Source: Nostoc sp. FACHB-973 (GTDB lineage: Bacteria > Cyanobacteriota > Cyanobacteriia > Cyanobacteriales > Nostocaceae). From it: a stretch of 44,155 nt of DNA. The translations under genes and the position numbers were made by a program. The stretch is taken from positions 1 to 44,155 of the forward strand of contig NZ_JACJSJ010000071.1 of NCBI RefSeq assembly GCF_014698115.1, in the 5' to 3' direction. The notes under the pieces were generated by a model that was not told where the DNA came from, did no database searches, and saw nothing but the letters and a program-made list of their open reading frames with translations. Each line of letters starts with the position of its first letter. The stretch's first letter is position 1. This document shows, one piece after another, positions 1 through 7,612 of the stretch.

Positions 1-114
1 GTGTCTATTGCGCGGTGGAACCACACTGAACCCTTCCCGAACTCAGAGGTGAAACGCTGTTGCGGCAACGATAGTTTAGGGGTTGCCCTACGCCAAAATA
101 GCTCGATGCCAGGT
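1..114 (+). rRNA. rrf: 5S ribosomal RNA, 5' end cut by window edge
   Basis: The first 114 bases match the cyanobacterial 5S rRNA pattern. Visible landmarks are the conserved CCCGAACTCAG block at about 39-49, the GCGGCAACGATAG block at 62-74 and the AAAATAGCTCGATGCCAGG 3' part. The 3' CCAGG (109-113) would pair with a 5' CCTGG, of which only the final G lies inside the window, so about five bases are missing. The 16S-23S part of the rRNA operon should lie immediately upstream. Confidence 0.93.
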
Positions 115-129
115 TTATATTTCTAACTC

Positions 130-166
130 AAACCCCCTCGCTCACATCACAGCTTGGGGGTTTTAG
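130..166 (+). terminator. Rho-independent terminator of the rRNA operon
   Basis: An 8-bp stem, AAACCCCC (130-137) with GGGGGTTT (156-163), closes an 18-base loop and runs into a T-rich tail. It lies 16 bases after the end of the 5S rRNA, where an rRNA operon terminator is expected. Confidence 0.75.
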
Positions 167-199
167 TTTATCCTGTATTTAGTATTTGGATTAATCGCT

Positions 200-715
200 A
201 TGACTCAAGAACTTTGGGATTTAAGGAAGTCTATTCTTGAGGGACGTTATCAAGACGCTTTGCTAATTGTTGATGAGTTGGAGTTGATGAGTCGAAAGAG
301 TTATATCCGAAATATTAGAAGTTTTCTCATCCGGCTCATTATTCATTTGATTAAAAATCAGGTAGAACAGAGATTAACTAATTCTTGGGTGGCTTCGATT
401 AAAGGTTCTATTTTAGAAATTCAGGATTTAAATTTACAGGATAATAAAACTTCTTATTATGTGAAAGTTGGTGAATGGGACGATTTGTTGGATGTGGCTT
501 TTGATGCGGCAATCGATCCTGCATCTGCTGAAATAATGAACGGTTTGTATACACCTAAACGATTACAAGCAATGGTAGATAAATCACTGATTATCTCTAT
601 AGCGAAAGATTTTTTAAATTTAACTTATACGAATACTCAAAAGTTTTTGCCTGGTGCTATTGATGAGATGTTGAGGGATTTACCTGGTGGTCAAGAGTGG
701 GAAGAAGGTAACTAA
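200..715 (+). CDS. DUF29 family protein
   Basis: A 171-residue protein of the DUF29 family, which is abundant in cyanobacteria and has no established biochemical function. Typical traits are the helical segment with DELELMSRKSYIRNIRSFL (residues 25-43), corresponding to the family's 'EEIESMGRSEKRALRSHL' region, a hydrophobic IIHLIKNQ stretch, then NSWVASIKGSILEI. Total length is usual for the family. It has its own ATG at 200, 34 bases after the rRNA terminator, with no clear Shine-Dalgarno sequence. A C-terminal ELRDLPGG-like end (MLRDLPGGQEW) is also family-like. The nearest downstream gene on this strand is 260 bases away, so it is probably monocistronic. Confidence 0.8.
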   Translation: MTQELWDLRKSILEGRYQDALLIVDELELMSRKSYIRNIRSFLIRLIIHLIKNQVEQRLTNSWVASIKGSILEIQDLNLQDNKTSYYVKVGEWDDLLDVAFDAAIDPASAEIMNGLYTPKRLQAMVDKSLIISIAKDFLNLTYTNTQKFLPGAIDEMLRDLPGGQEWEEGN

Positions 716-760
716 AACTGATTATGTAAAGGATTTATAGTAAATTTGGATGTGAAAAAA

Positions 761-880
761 CTGATACCGCAGTAGGTTGACTAAGGGTAGCAAGTTGTTT
801 CCGAGGAAGCAGAGTACAAATAGAAAATGTTGGCTTTTCTTGCGTTAACCCAACTTGCTTGTTGGAAAACTGTGTATCAG
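761..880 (-). ncRNA. Candidate structured small RNA or palindromic element
   Basis: This intergenic segment has nested complementary arms. The outer arms are 761-773 and 869-880 (CTGATAC and CAGT blocks pairing with ACTG and GTATCAG). The inner arms are 9 bp: AGCAAGTTG (789-797) with CAACTTGCT (851-859). Asymmetric unpaired stretches lie between them, giving a rod with a bubble. Read on the minus strand, the final arm is followed directly by six T residues (755-760), as at an intrinsic terminator, and an AT-rich stretch lies upstream near 890-910. The shape loosely recalls 6S RNA, but at about 125 nt it is shorter than usual and no 6S sequence signature was recognised. It could equally be a MITE relic. 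Confidence 0.35.
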
Positions 881-974
881 CCTACTTTAAAATATTCAGT
901 AATATTTCTCTTATCTTCTGGGAGATGTATCACATTATATTGAAAATTAGTTAAATATAAAAAAGATTAAATAT

Positions 975-1442
975 ATGGATTTATCAGGACTAAGGTGGAC
1001 TAAGAATATAAATCATAAAGGGAATGATAAGTATTGGGCTTATCAAGATATTGAACAGGATTTAAAGAGGTTTCACTTAAATTGGAGAACAGAGCAAAAG
1101 GATAACGCCAGTAAGCCAAACAAAGGCGATCTCATTCTCTTAAGACAACGTGCAAAAGTAACGCATATTGTCGAAATTTTGGATAATAAGCCTAAGCAGT
1201 ATGAAGAAAATACTGTTACAGAATTTAGTATTTATCGTCTTGTGCAAACCATTTGGATAACAGATGATCGGAATTTTCCTCCAGAATCAAATATCGTGTT
1301 TGGTTATCATGTCCATCTTCAAGGAGGTAAAGTTATGGAATTGGAAAGTCTACCTAACTTCAAAAAACATTGGGATAACCGAGGTGGATTATCAGAGTTT
1401 CAAAAGCATATTCTCAAGATACTTAAATTAGACAAGCAATAG
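975..1442 (+). CDS. Hypothetical protein, possible PUA/EVE-like fold
   Basis: A 155-residue protein that I do not recognise by name. Residues 50-70 read GDLILLRQRAKVTHIVEILDN, a charged turn followed by strands, which resembles the way EVE/PUA-like domains present a binding pocket. This is a weak resemblance, not an assignment. The protein is rich in Lys, Asn and Trp, has no signal peptide and no membrane segment. Base composition is AT-rich compared with the metabolic genes further along, which may indicate transfer. The ATG at 975 follows an AT-rich leader with no strong Shine-Dalgarno sequence. A strong hairpin terminator lies 35 bases after the stop codon, supporting a real transcription unit. 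Confidence 0.6.
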   Translation: MDLSGLRWTKNINHKGNDKYWAYQDIEQDLKRFHLNWRTEQKDNASKPNKGDLILLRQRAKVTHIVEILDNKPKQYEENTVTEFSIYRLVQTIWITDDRNFPPESNIVFGYHVHLQGGKVMELESLPNFKKHWDNRGGLSEFQKHILKILKLDKQ

Positions 1443-1476
1443 CAATAAATACTAAATATAGGTCTAATAAAAAAAT

Positions 1477-1513
1477 AAAAGCCGTGAAAATTTAAAGAAT
1501 TTCACGGCTTTTT
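1477..1513. terminator. Bidirectional hairpin terminator
   Basis: A 13-bp perfect stem, AAAAGCCGTGAAA (1477-1489) with TTTCACGGCTTTT (1500-1512), has a 10-base loop and T tracts on both strands. It lies between the convergent hypothetical gene ending at 1442 and arsS ending at 1659 and can serve both. Confidence 0.85.
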
Positions 1514-1658
1514 AGTGTGGTGTAAGGAGACTTAAGTAATTCTCATCATAAATCCATCGGGCTGTTAGTGATACATCCGTTACGTAATTTGTAACAAAAT
1601 TGTCCTTTTATGACTTGAAGTAGCTGCAATTTCTAAGATATTGGCATTTTTGCTGGCT

Positions 1659-2666
1659 TTAGAGCAAAGCGCCACCACAACTAGAACCGCAGCCAGCAGT
1701 ACAACCATAGCAATAAGCAGCGGTTTGTACTTCATTAATCAGGTCTAAACTACCAGCTTCTAGCAATTTGGCAACTGTCAAGGTTTTACCGTTACGAGTT
1801 TTCGCAGGCAAATTCATCATCTGGTTAAAGTCACAATCATATACATTACCTAGATAATCAATTGAAAGTTCATCACGACACATTAAATGTTCAATTGTGC
1901 TGGAATTAAAATGTGATTCTAAAAACTGCAAATAGCTGGTGTACAGTTTTCTTCGTTCTAAATGCATTTTAGTTCTACCAACTGGCAGATTCGTAATGGT
2001 GAAGAGGTTGTTGAACACAATATTAAAATGTTCTTGTAAAAAGGTTTTGTAATCTTGTTCTAGGCTGCTCTGTTCGGGAGCTAGAGAAAATTTTTCACTT
2101 GTAGGTAACTGGGGATTAAATACTAAGTCTAAAATTAAATTTGGATCTTTACCATAGCCGAGTTTGTTAAGCCACTGCAAAGCTTTTATGGAACTATCAA
2201 ATACGCCGATACCGCGCATTTGATCAACATTATCTACTAGGTAGCAGGGAAGAGAAGCCACAATTCTTACTTGATGTTTAGCAAAGTATTCTGGTAAATC
2301 ACCAAACCCATTTTCAAAATAAATAGTTAAATTAGACCGGACAATTACCTGTTTATCCGTTAATTTTGCTGCTTCTACCAGTGGTTTAAATCCATAGTTC
2401 ATTTCAGGTGCGCCACCAGTCAAATCGACAATTTTTATTTCTGGAAACGTATGGATTAGTGAAATCAACTGTTCACAAATTTCTGGGGAAAGTTCTTCTC
2501 TACGTTTTGGGCTAGCTTCGACGTGACAGTGTGTACAAGCCAGGTTACAGCGCTTACCAAGATTAATTTGTAAAACAGTGATTCCTTTTTTTGTTAAAGG
2601 GGAATTAAGTTTGTATTTGAATTCTGTTACAGATGCATTTAGTGTATTTGTTGATTGAATTTGCAT
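1659..2666 (-). CDS. arsS: Arsenosugar biosynthesis radical SAM protein ArsS
   Basis: A 335-residue radical SAM enzyme. The cluster-binding CNLACTHC motif supplies Cys40, Cys44 and Cys47, and a Cys-rich tail (YCYGCTAGCGSSCGGA) ends the protein, both typical of ArsS. The MCRDELSIDYLGNVYDCDFN segment matches the DUF3641 C-terminal domain of this family. ArsS adds a 5'-deoxyadenosyl group from SAM to dimethylarsenite, the committed step toward arsenosugars. It acts after ArsM, whose gene is upstream in the same cluster with a PiT permease between. The ATG at 2666 lies 43 bases after the permease stop codon, so co-transcription is likely. Length is normal and the key cysteines are intact. Confidence 0.93.
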   Translation of the reverse strand: MQIQSTNTLNASVTEFKYKLNSPLTKKGITVLQINLGKRCNLACTHCHVEASPKRREELSPEICEQLISLIHTFPEIKIVDLTGGAPEMNYGFKPLVEAAKLTDKQVIVRSNLTIYFENGFGDLPEYFAKHQVRIVASLPCYLVDNVDQMRGIGVFDSSIKALQWLNKLGYGKDPNLILDLVFNPQLPTSEKFSLAPEQSSLEQDYKTFLQEHFNIVFNNLFTITNLPVGRTKMHLERRKLYTSYLQFLESHFNSSTIEHLMCRDELSIDYLGNVYDCDFNQMMNLPAKTRNGKTLTVAKLLEAGSLDLINEVQTAAYCYGCTAGCGSSCGGALL

Positions 2667-2709
2667 TATTTATTTCTCCTGTAATTTGACTAAAATATAT
2701 TCAATGTTT

Positions 2710-3669
2710 CTAGCCTTGTAATAATCTGTAGGTTATTCCACTCAGAATTGCGGTACTAGGTAAAGTTAAAATCCACGATAGTAGTATTTGATAGAAAACA
2801 CGCACATTAGATTTTTTACCAATCAATCCAACTCCAACAATAGAACCCACCGAAAGGTGAGTTATGGAAACTGGAAGCCCAAACTGATTAGCTGTAATAA
2901 CGAGAACTCCCGTTACTATATTTGATGAAAAGCCTTGAGTGTGATTCATAGAGGTAATTTTTTCACTCATCGTTATTGCAACTTTTTGGGAGTTGAGTAA
3001 ACCGCCAAGTGCCATTGCGATCGCTATGGTAATCATTCCTCCCTGAATCGAGAAATACTCAATAATCAAAATGAGTGATACCATCTTGGGAGTATAATTT
3101 AATCCTCTAGCAAAACTCACAATTCCAGCGCTGATAAAATGACAAGTATCAATAATTTTATCCTTAACTATTACATTCGATTTTGAATTGATATAATCAA
3201 ATAAACTGTAAATTACTGCTCCGAAAAAAATAGCAATAATTGGACTGAGCAATAAAGGCAAAATAAAGGAAGTTAGTAAAGCTGTAAAATTAACTTGGAG
3301 TCCGATCGCTACTAATCCAGCACCAACAATAGCACCGATCAAACTGTGAGTTGTGGAAATAGGAAACCCGATCAATGTGGCGATAAGTACAGTTAAACCG
3401 GCAGCGATCGCCACTGCTAAATGAAACTCTGGTGCATTGGCGATCGCATTTGGTACTAGTCCTTTTCCTGAAAAATTTTTAATTAGTGTACTTGCTGAAA
3501 AAGTTGCAGTTACTGCACCAGCAAAAGTTGTAAAAGTTGACCATAAAATTGCTGTTTGATAACTGCTTGTTCGGCTACCAAACAGCGTTGCTACACCTTT
3601 AAAATTATCATTTGCGCCATTGGAATATGCTAAAAAAAGCGTAGCTAAAAATAGACTAATTAACAACAT
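2710..3669 (-). CDS. PiT-family inorganic phosphate transporter
   Basis: A 319-residue polytopic membrane protein. The N-terminal SNGANDNFKGVATLFGS segment and the internal GFPISTTHSLIGAIVGAGL segment are the two diagnostic PiT signatures, and a second related pair occurs near the C-terminus (GLPVSITHLSVGSIVG). About nine to ten hydrophobic segments are visible, so it acts in the plasma membrane. PiT proteins move phosphate, usually as a metal-phosphate/proton or sodium symport, and can admit arsenate. It sits between arsM and arsS on the same strand. It may therefore serve phosphate uptake under arsenate stress or handle arsenic metabolites; this is inference. At 319 residues it belongs to the short PiT class without a long central loop. 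Confidence 0.88.
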   Translation of the reverse strand: MLLISLFLATLFLAYSNGANDNFKGVATLFGSRTSSYQTAILWSTFTTFAGAVTATFSASTLIKNFSGKGLVPNAIANAPEFHLAVAIAAGLTVLIATLIGFPISTTHSLIGAIVGAGLVAIGLQVNFTALLTSFILPLLLSPIIAIFFGAVIYSLFDYINSKSNVIVKDKIIDTCHFISAGIVSFARGLNYTPKMVSLILIIEYFSIQGGMITIAIAMALGGLLNSQKVAITMSEKITSMNHTQGFSSNIVTGVLVITANQFGLPVSITHLSVGSIVGVGLIGKKSNVRVFYQILLSWILTLPSTAILSGITYRLLQG

Positions 3670-3700
3670 TTGGGAATTTATAAATAAGAAGTCAGAATCC

Positions 3701-3733
3701 AGAATGGGCTACGGCCCGCTGCGCTAACAGAAT
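3701..3733. repeat. Dispersed 33-bp repeat, copy 1
   Basis: The arsM/PiT intergenic gap contains AGAATGGGCTACG followed by GCTGCGCTAACAGAAT. The same 33-bp motif recurs inverted at 23914-23946 and differs only in the four central bases. It is non-coding and belongs to the short dispersed repeats common in Nostoc spacers. Confidence 0.7.
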
Positions 3734-3829
3734 GCTATTAGTCAAATATTAAAATCTTACATTCATTTTTCAGTTGCACAGAATTATTCTGAATTCTGAC
3801 TCCTGACATCTGAATTATTTATTAATAAA

Positions 3830-4798
3830 TTAACAACAACCACCACCACTATAATGCCAGGTTGAATCGGTAACAATTATTTCTGCTGGCTTTATAGCTG
3901 CAAGTTTAGCAGCGGTTTTATCACACACGGCTGCGGGAATACCCCGCTGAAGTAGATGACCTGCTGAATCATCGAAAAAAGCTTCAAAACCTGCATAAAT
4001 GGCTGTTTTACCTGTGAAAATACAAGCACCATCTTCTGGAATAGCAACCTTAAAACAAACAGAATCCAGACTTTCTAAAAGTAGGTTTTCTTCTAAATTA
4101 TAAGTCTGGGAATCTAGTAGACGGTAAGGACGACGGGCACGAATTTCAACTTGACCAAAGCCAGCATTTATAATCTGTTGAGTATACTGTTCATAGGTGA
4201 GTGCCCCTGATAAACACATCGCTCTGAGTCGCTCATCTTGTTGCAGATGTACTGGAATTGAACGAGTAGCAATTGGATCGCTCATCTGCAAACGTCCACC
4301 TGGTTTTAATACCCGATGTGCTTCTTTTAAAGCACGAGTTAAATCTTCTGGTTCAAAGATGTTGAAAAGGCAATTCTGTGCCACGATATCGACGCTAGCA
4401 TCAGCAACAGGTAAGTTAAAAGCATCGCCTTCCCTGATTTCTACAAAACTGGTGTCAAACCACGAGTTCTCTTGAGCAGCAATTTCTAAGTTGCGTGCTG
4501 CTGCTTCTCGCATAGCCGCAACTGGTTCAATAGCAATTACAGCACCTGCATAGCGAGAAAAATAAGCGAATTGCAAGGCTTCTAAGCCACCGCCAACACC
4601 AACATACAGAACAGTAGGTTGGTTTCCTAGTTCAGTCGGGTGAACAGTAGTACCACAACCATAGTTCATTTCCTGCATTGGCAAAGGAATTTTTAATCCT
4701 GGTAGTTGCAGAGGTGTACTTTGCACACAACAAAGTCCAACTTCTGGGGTTTGGGCAACTTCGCGGTAAAATTGCGCCGCTGTTTCTAAATAAGTCAT
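3830..4798 (-). CDS. arsM: Arsenosugar-pathway arsenite methyltransferase ArsM
   Basis: A 322-residue SAM-dependent arsenite methyltransferase. The SAM-binding VLYVGVGGGLEAL (residues 63-75) replaces the usual D-x-G-x-G-x-G with V-G-V-G-G-G, and a YFSRYAGAVIAIEP strand/loop follows. Candidate arsenic-binding cysteines are Cys23/Cys24, Cys48 (MNYGCGT), Cys143 and Cys195, and the protein ends in GGGCC. The post-motif DPIATRS and MCLSGALTYEQY segments are typical of ArsM C-terminal halves. The product, methylated arsenite, is the ArsS substrate. ArsM is the first gene of the minus-strand arsM-PiT-arsS cluster. I see no recognisable ArsR operator in the 250 bases upstream, although repressor control is usual for such genes. 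Confidence 0.93.
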   Translation of the reverse strand: MTYLETAAQFYREVAQTPEVGLCCVQSTPLQLPGLKIPLPMQEMNYGCGTTVHPTELGNQPTVLYVGVGGGLEALQFAYFSRYAGAVIAIEPVAAMREAAARNLEIAAQENSWFDTSFVEIREGDAFNLPVADASVDIVAQNCLFNIFEPEDLTRALKEAHRVLKPGGRLQMSDPIATRSIPVHLQQDERLRAMCLSGALTYEQYTQQIINAGFGQVEIRARRPYRLLDSQTYNLEENLLLESLDSVCFKVAIPEDGACIFTGKTAIYAGFEAFFDDSAGHLLQRGIPAAVCDKTAAKLAAIKPAEIIVTDSTWHYSGGGCC

Positions 4799-4888
4799 GC
4801 TATTTTATATTTTGAATGATGACAGCTTTGTGCATCCTAATATAATTAACTCCCAGTTGCATGAGTTGTTGCTGAGATTGCCAAAAAC

Positions 4889-4926
4889 CCCAAATTCTCC
4901 TAAGATTGAAAAATTTGGGATTTTAA
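4889..4926 (-). terminator. Probable terminator after the response regulator gene
   Basis: CCCAAAT (4889-4895) pairs with ATTTGGG (4913-4919). On the minus strand the second arm is followed by GTTTTTGG, a modest T tract. It lies between the response regulator stop (5051) and the arsM start (4798), so it would insulate arsM from upstream transcription. Confidence 0.45.
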
Positions 4927-5050
4927 CGTTATTTAGGCTGGGAGTAGGGACTGGGGAAGATGGGGGAGTCAAGGAGTGCTGAGTGGGGAATCTCGCTTTT
5001 TTACTCAGAACTCGGAACTCGGAACTCACAACTGTTTTGCCCTATGCCTA

Positions 5051-5725
5051 CTAACCACCCAATGTGTAACCGATACCGCTAACGGTTTGAATAAGGCACT
5101 TTTCGTTATTGGCTTCAAGTTTCAGCCGCAGGTAACGGATGTACGGCTCGATGATGTTGGCGTCTTTGATGAAGTTGTAACCCCAGACTTGCTCTAAAAT
5201 GCGATCGCATGTAATTACTTGTCGCGGATGGATAAGGAAATATTCCAGTAAATCAAATTCCTTAGCTGTTAATTCAATTAACCGCTGACATCGGTATACC
5301 TGGCGTGTGCGACGATTTAAACTCAGATCTTCAAATTCTAAAATATCTCCGGTGTCTGCTTGATGTGTTTTTCGCAGGTGAATACGGACTCTGGCTAATA
5401 ATTCATCAATGCTGAAGGGTTTAACTAGGTAATCATCAGCACCAGCGTCTAAGACTGTAATGCGATCGCTCACTTCATCTTTGACGGTTAATAAGATTAT
5501 TGGCACTTCATTAGTAATACTTCGTAGACGGCGGCAAATTTCCAACCCTGACAAACCAGGCATTATCCAATCTAAAATCACTAAATCCAGATGCAACTCC
5601 CGTGCTGCGGTAAGTGCAGTTAATCCATCGTAGGCAATGCTAACTTGATAACCTTCATAATTCAACTCCGATTCAATAAATCGTGCCAGTTTGACTTCAT
5701 CTTCGATCAGTAAGATGTGCGTCAT
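5051..5725 (-). CDS. OmpR/PhoB-type response regulator
   Basis: A 224-residue two-domain regulator. Residues 1-120 form the receiver: acidic pocket Glu8/Asp9, phosphoacceptor Asp52 (VILDWIMPG), Thr80 and Lys102 (VKPFS). Residues 128-224 form the winged-helix DNA-binding domain, with ELTAKEFDLLEYFL and the terminal VSGIGYTL. The layout and sequence resemble cyanobacterial RppA/ManR-like regulators, but I cannot assign the exact orthologue. No histidine kinase gene adjoins it, so the partner is elsewhere. It is divergent from nothing nearby, and its stop is followed by a hairpin. It could regulate the adjacent arsM cluster, but no sequence evidence shows this. Confidence 0.92.
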   Translation of the reverse strand: MTHILLIEDEVKLARFIESELNYEGYQVSIAYDGLTALTAARELHLDLVILDWIMPGLSGLEICRRLRSITNEVPIILLTVKDEVSDRITVLDAGADDYLVKPFSIDELLARVRIHLRKTHQADTGDILEFEDLSLNRRTRQVYRCQRLIELTAKEFDLLEYFLIHPRQVITCDRILEQVWGYNFIKDANIIEPYIRYLRLKLEANNEKCLIQTVSGIGYTLGG

Positions 5726-5918
5726 GATGATGTTAATGATTTCAGCAGGGTACGGTAAGCAACAATACGGTCTAGAAACACTGTCTTCGAGGTGTCAGCT
5801 ACTAAATAGCCAGACATCTAATTAGGTGTACGCTAGCTTAGTATAAATCTGAATAAGTAACAACCGTAAGTCTGCAATTACCGATGGCTGATCGATCTAA
5901 GAACGATGCAACTGACTA

Positions 5919-6206
5919 TTAGCAATACGCTGTGACATCTTCACCGCATTTATCGGCAAGATAACAAAGCGCTCTAAAACGCAATCCAACGACTTCTTCG
6001 TACAGAGGATTTAATTTACACATTGGTGGAATGTGAAGTAGCTTGCGACCAAACAGAGTAATATCTCGTTCAAACGGACATTGAGCAGGAATAGCTTTGC
6101 AGAGGAAATGAGCCAATTTGGAGTTATGAATTTCTACGGCTTCCAACCACTCGCGGACTGGGTGCAGTAGATCTTTGTGTAACCGGATTTGAATAAAGCT
6201 TGACAT
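5919..6206 (-). CDS. Mo-dependent nitrogenase C-terminal family protein
   Basis: A 95-residue stand-alone protein of the Mo-nitro_C family found in nitrogen-fixing cyanobacteria. The hallmark segments are HNSKLAHFLCKAIPAQCPFE, then LHIPPMCKLNPLYEEVVGLR and the C-terminal ADKCGEDVTAYC, with five conserved-looking cysteines. The function is not established; similar sequences occur fused to or near nitrogenase genes, but no nif gene is present here. The open frame extends to 6272. The internal ATG at 6206 is preferred because AAGGAG lies 7 bases upstream and the extra 22 residues are not family-like. Upstream bases 6207-6529 hold only AT-rich DNA and a CGATCGCTCG motif; I see nothing else there. 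Confidence 0.8.
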   Translation of the reverse strand: MSSFIQIRLHKDLLHPVREWLEAVEIHNSKLAHFLCKAIPAQCPFERDITLFGRKLLHIPPMCKLNPLYEEVVGLRFRALCYLADKCGEDVTAYC

Positions 6207-6213
6207 AATTACT

Positions 6214-6219
6214 CTCCTT
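6214..6219 (-). promoter_or_regulatory. Ribosome binding site that fixes the 6206 start
   Basis: AAGGAG on the minus strand, 7 bases before the ATG at 6206. It decides in favour of the shorter reading of the Mo-nitrogenase C-terminal family gene. Confidence 0.7.
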
Positions 6220-6529
6220 AATAATTTAAAATAGACTGGGTTTGTTGTATTTGAAGCTCTATGAATATACACGGTCAGGTTTAATAGTTTTATGCAGCGA
6301 TCGCTCGTTTTTTAATTTTCTACAGAGATCGCTAGAGTCTCTAGGAACACTGCTAACTACACATTCAAGTACCAAAATTCCGGATAATTTGCCAAGGTGA
6401 GCATAAGTATTTTGCCAAACGTTAGGCTAGATATTGACGGACTGCAAAACTGATAGTTAACCAACTTCAAAGGAGGCGCAGTTACTTACCCTAAAAAAGC
6501 ATTGAGCTTCAGGGAAACTGCGAAAACTA

Positions 6530-7147
6530 ATGACCTATGACTTTCTTAATAACAAAAAGTTCCTTTTCGATCGCTGGGCACCAAGCTACGATTGGCTGTT
6601 TCCTTCAGTGTTTTATCGAGCCATCCACAAACGATTGCTAGAGTACGTCAACTTACCAGAGCGAGCAAATGTACTTGATATAGGGTGCGGTACTGGACGC
6701 TTGCTTGAGCGCCTTGCTACTGAGTTTCCTGACCTGCGGGGTACTGGATTAGATTTATCTGCTAATATGTTGCGGATGGCAAGACTGAGCAACCGCCACC
6801 ATCCACGCTTGATTTATGTTGAGGGCAAAGCTGAGTCTCTTCCTTTTGCTAATGGTCAGTTTGATGCTGTTTTCAGCACTATCAGCTTTTTGCATTATTT
6901 GGAACCTCAACAGGTGTTTAGTGAGATAGCACGGGTACTTTCTCCTGGTGGATGCTTTTATTTGGTTGACATTACTTCCAAAAAAGAGACAGAACCTCAA
7001 ATATTGCCAATTTCTCCTCGTGGAATTCGACTTTACAGCCCCAATCAACGCCAGGTTCTAGGTTCTTCTGCTGGGCTATTGTGTTTGAGTCACCATTATT
7101 TATTGGGGCCTGTGTTGCTAACGATTTTTGCTAAACCTGGAATTTGA
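6530..7147 (+). CDS. Class I SAM-dependent methyltransferase
   Basis: A 205-residue Methyltransf_11/25-type enzyme. Motif I is VLDIGCGTGRLLERL (about residues 48-62), motif II ends in GLDLSANML, the acidic DAVFSTISFLHY strand is motif IV and RVLSPGGCFYLVD is the post-motif strand. The N-terminal FLFDRWAPSYDWLFPSVFYR is typical of UbiE/menaquinone-like and small-molecule methyltransferases. The substrate cannot be told from sequence. No Shine-Dalgarno sequence adjoins the ATG; an AGGAGG lies 50 bases upstream, too far to serve. Neighbours are a divergent Mo-nitrogenase C-terminal gene and phoD, which point to no shared pathway. Confidence 0.85.
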   Translation: MTYDFLNNKKFLFDRWAPSYDWLFPSVFYRAIHKRLLEYVNLPERANVLDIGCGTGRLLERLATEFPDLRGTGLDLSANMLRMARLSNRHHPRLIYVEGKAESLPFANGQFDAVFSTISFLHYLEPQQVFSEIARVLSPGGCFYLVDITSKKETEPQILPISPRGIRLYSPNQRQVLGSSAGLLCLSHHYLLGPVLLTIFAKPGI

Positions 7148-7547
7148 AAATGGGGAGTGGGGAGTCGGGAATGGGGAGTAAAGGGGTGGAAACAGCTTAT
7201 ATCAATCTTTTTTGTATATAAAGGATACATAGCCCAATACGGTTCAGTTAAGGGTAACACTCTTTGTGAAGGTCAATTTTTTTACGTAGATGCACAGCGG
7301 CTTGCCGCAGGCTACCGCAGAAAACGCAGAGAGAAGGAGGAAATGCTTAACTCAACTGTATTGATACATGTACGCTGAACTGCTGGTGATTTTTCAAGTA
7401 AGAGGGTATACCAAAGTAGGTATATTCTATATTTAGCAGACTATCTGGGACTTGTGGCGATCGCAGTAATTTGTGAGCAAATATGGCGGCTGTAAGTGCG
7501 ATCGCTCTCAACCATTTACAAAAATCTTGGCAACACACAAACAGGCT

Positions 7548-7577
7548 GTAGGGGCGTACAGCTGTGTACGCCCCTAC
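7548..7577. repeat. Palindromic GTAGGGGCGTACA hairpin, copy 1
   Basis: A 13-bp perfect stem, GTAGGGGCGTACA (7548-7560) with TGTACGCCCCTAC (7565-7577), has a 4-base loop. The same hairpin recurs at 10294-10325. It lies just past the phoD stop and may act as a terminator, though T tracts are weak. The rest of 7148-7612 holds GGGGAGT heptamers (7150-7180), an AGCGGCTTGCCGCAGGCTAC repeat near 7298 and two HIP1-like sites; no convincing gene is present. Confidence 0.75.
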
Positions 7578-7612
7578 TATTTCATCAAATGGTATACCTG
7601 GGAATTAGGAGA

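Noticed and set aside
4805..5029. Overlapping short frames on both strands between arsM and the response regulator
   Set aside because: The region holds a terminator hairpin and GGGAGTA-type spacer repeats; the two frames are complementary to each other and neither has a ribosome binding site.
7157..7378. A 73-codon plus-strand frame after the methyltransferase
   Set aside because: It begins in GGGGAGT heptamers and runs through dispersed repeats; no family-like sequence.
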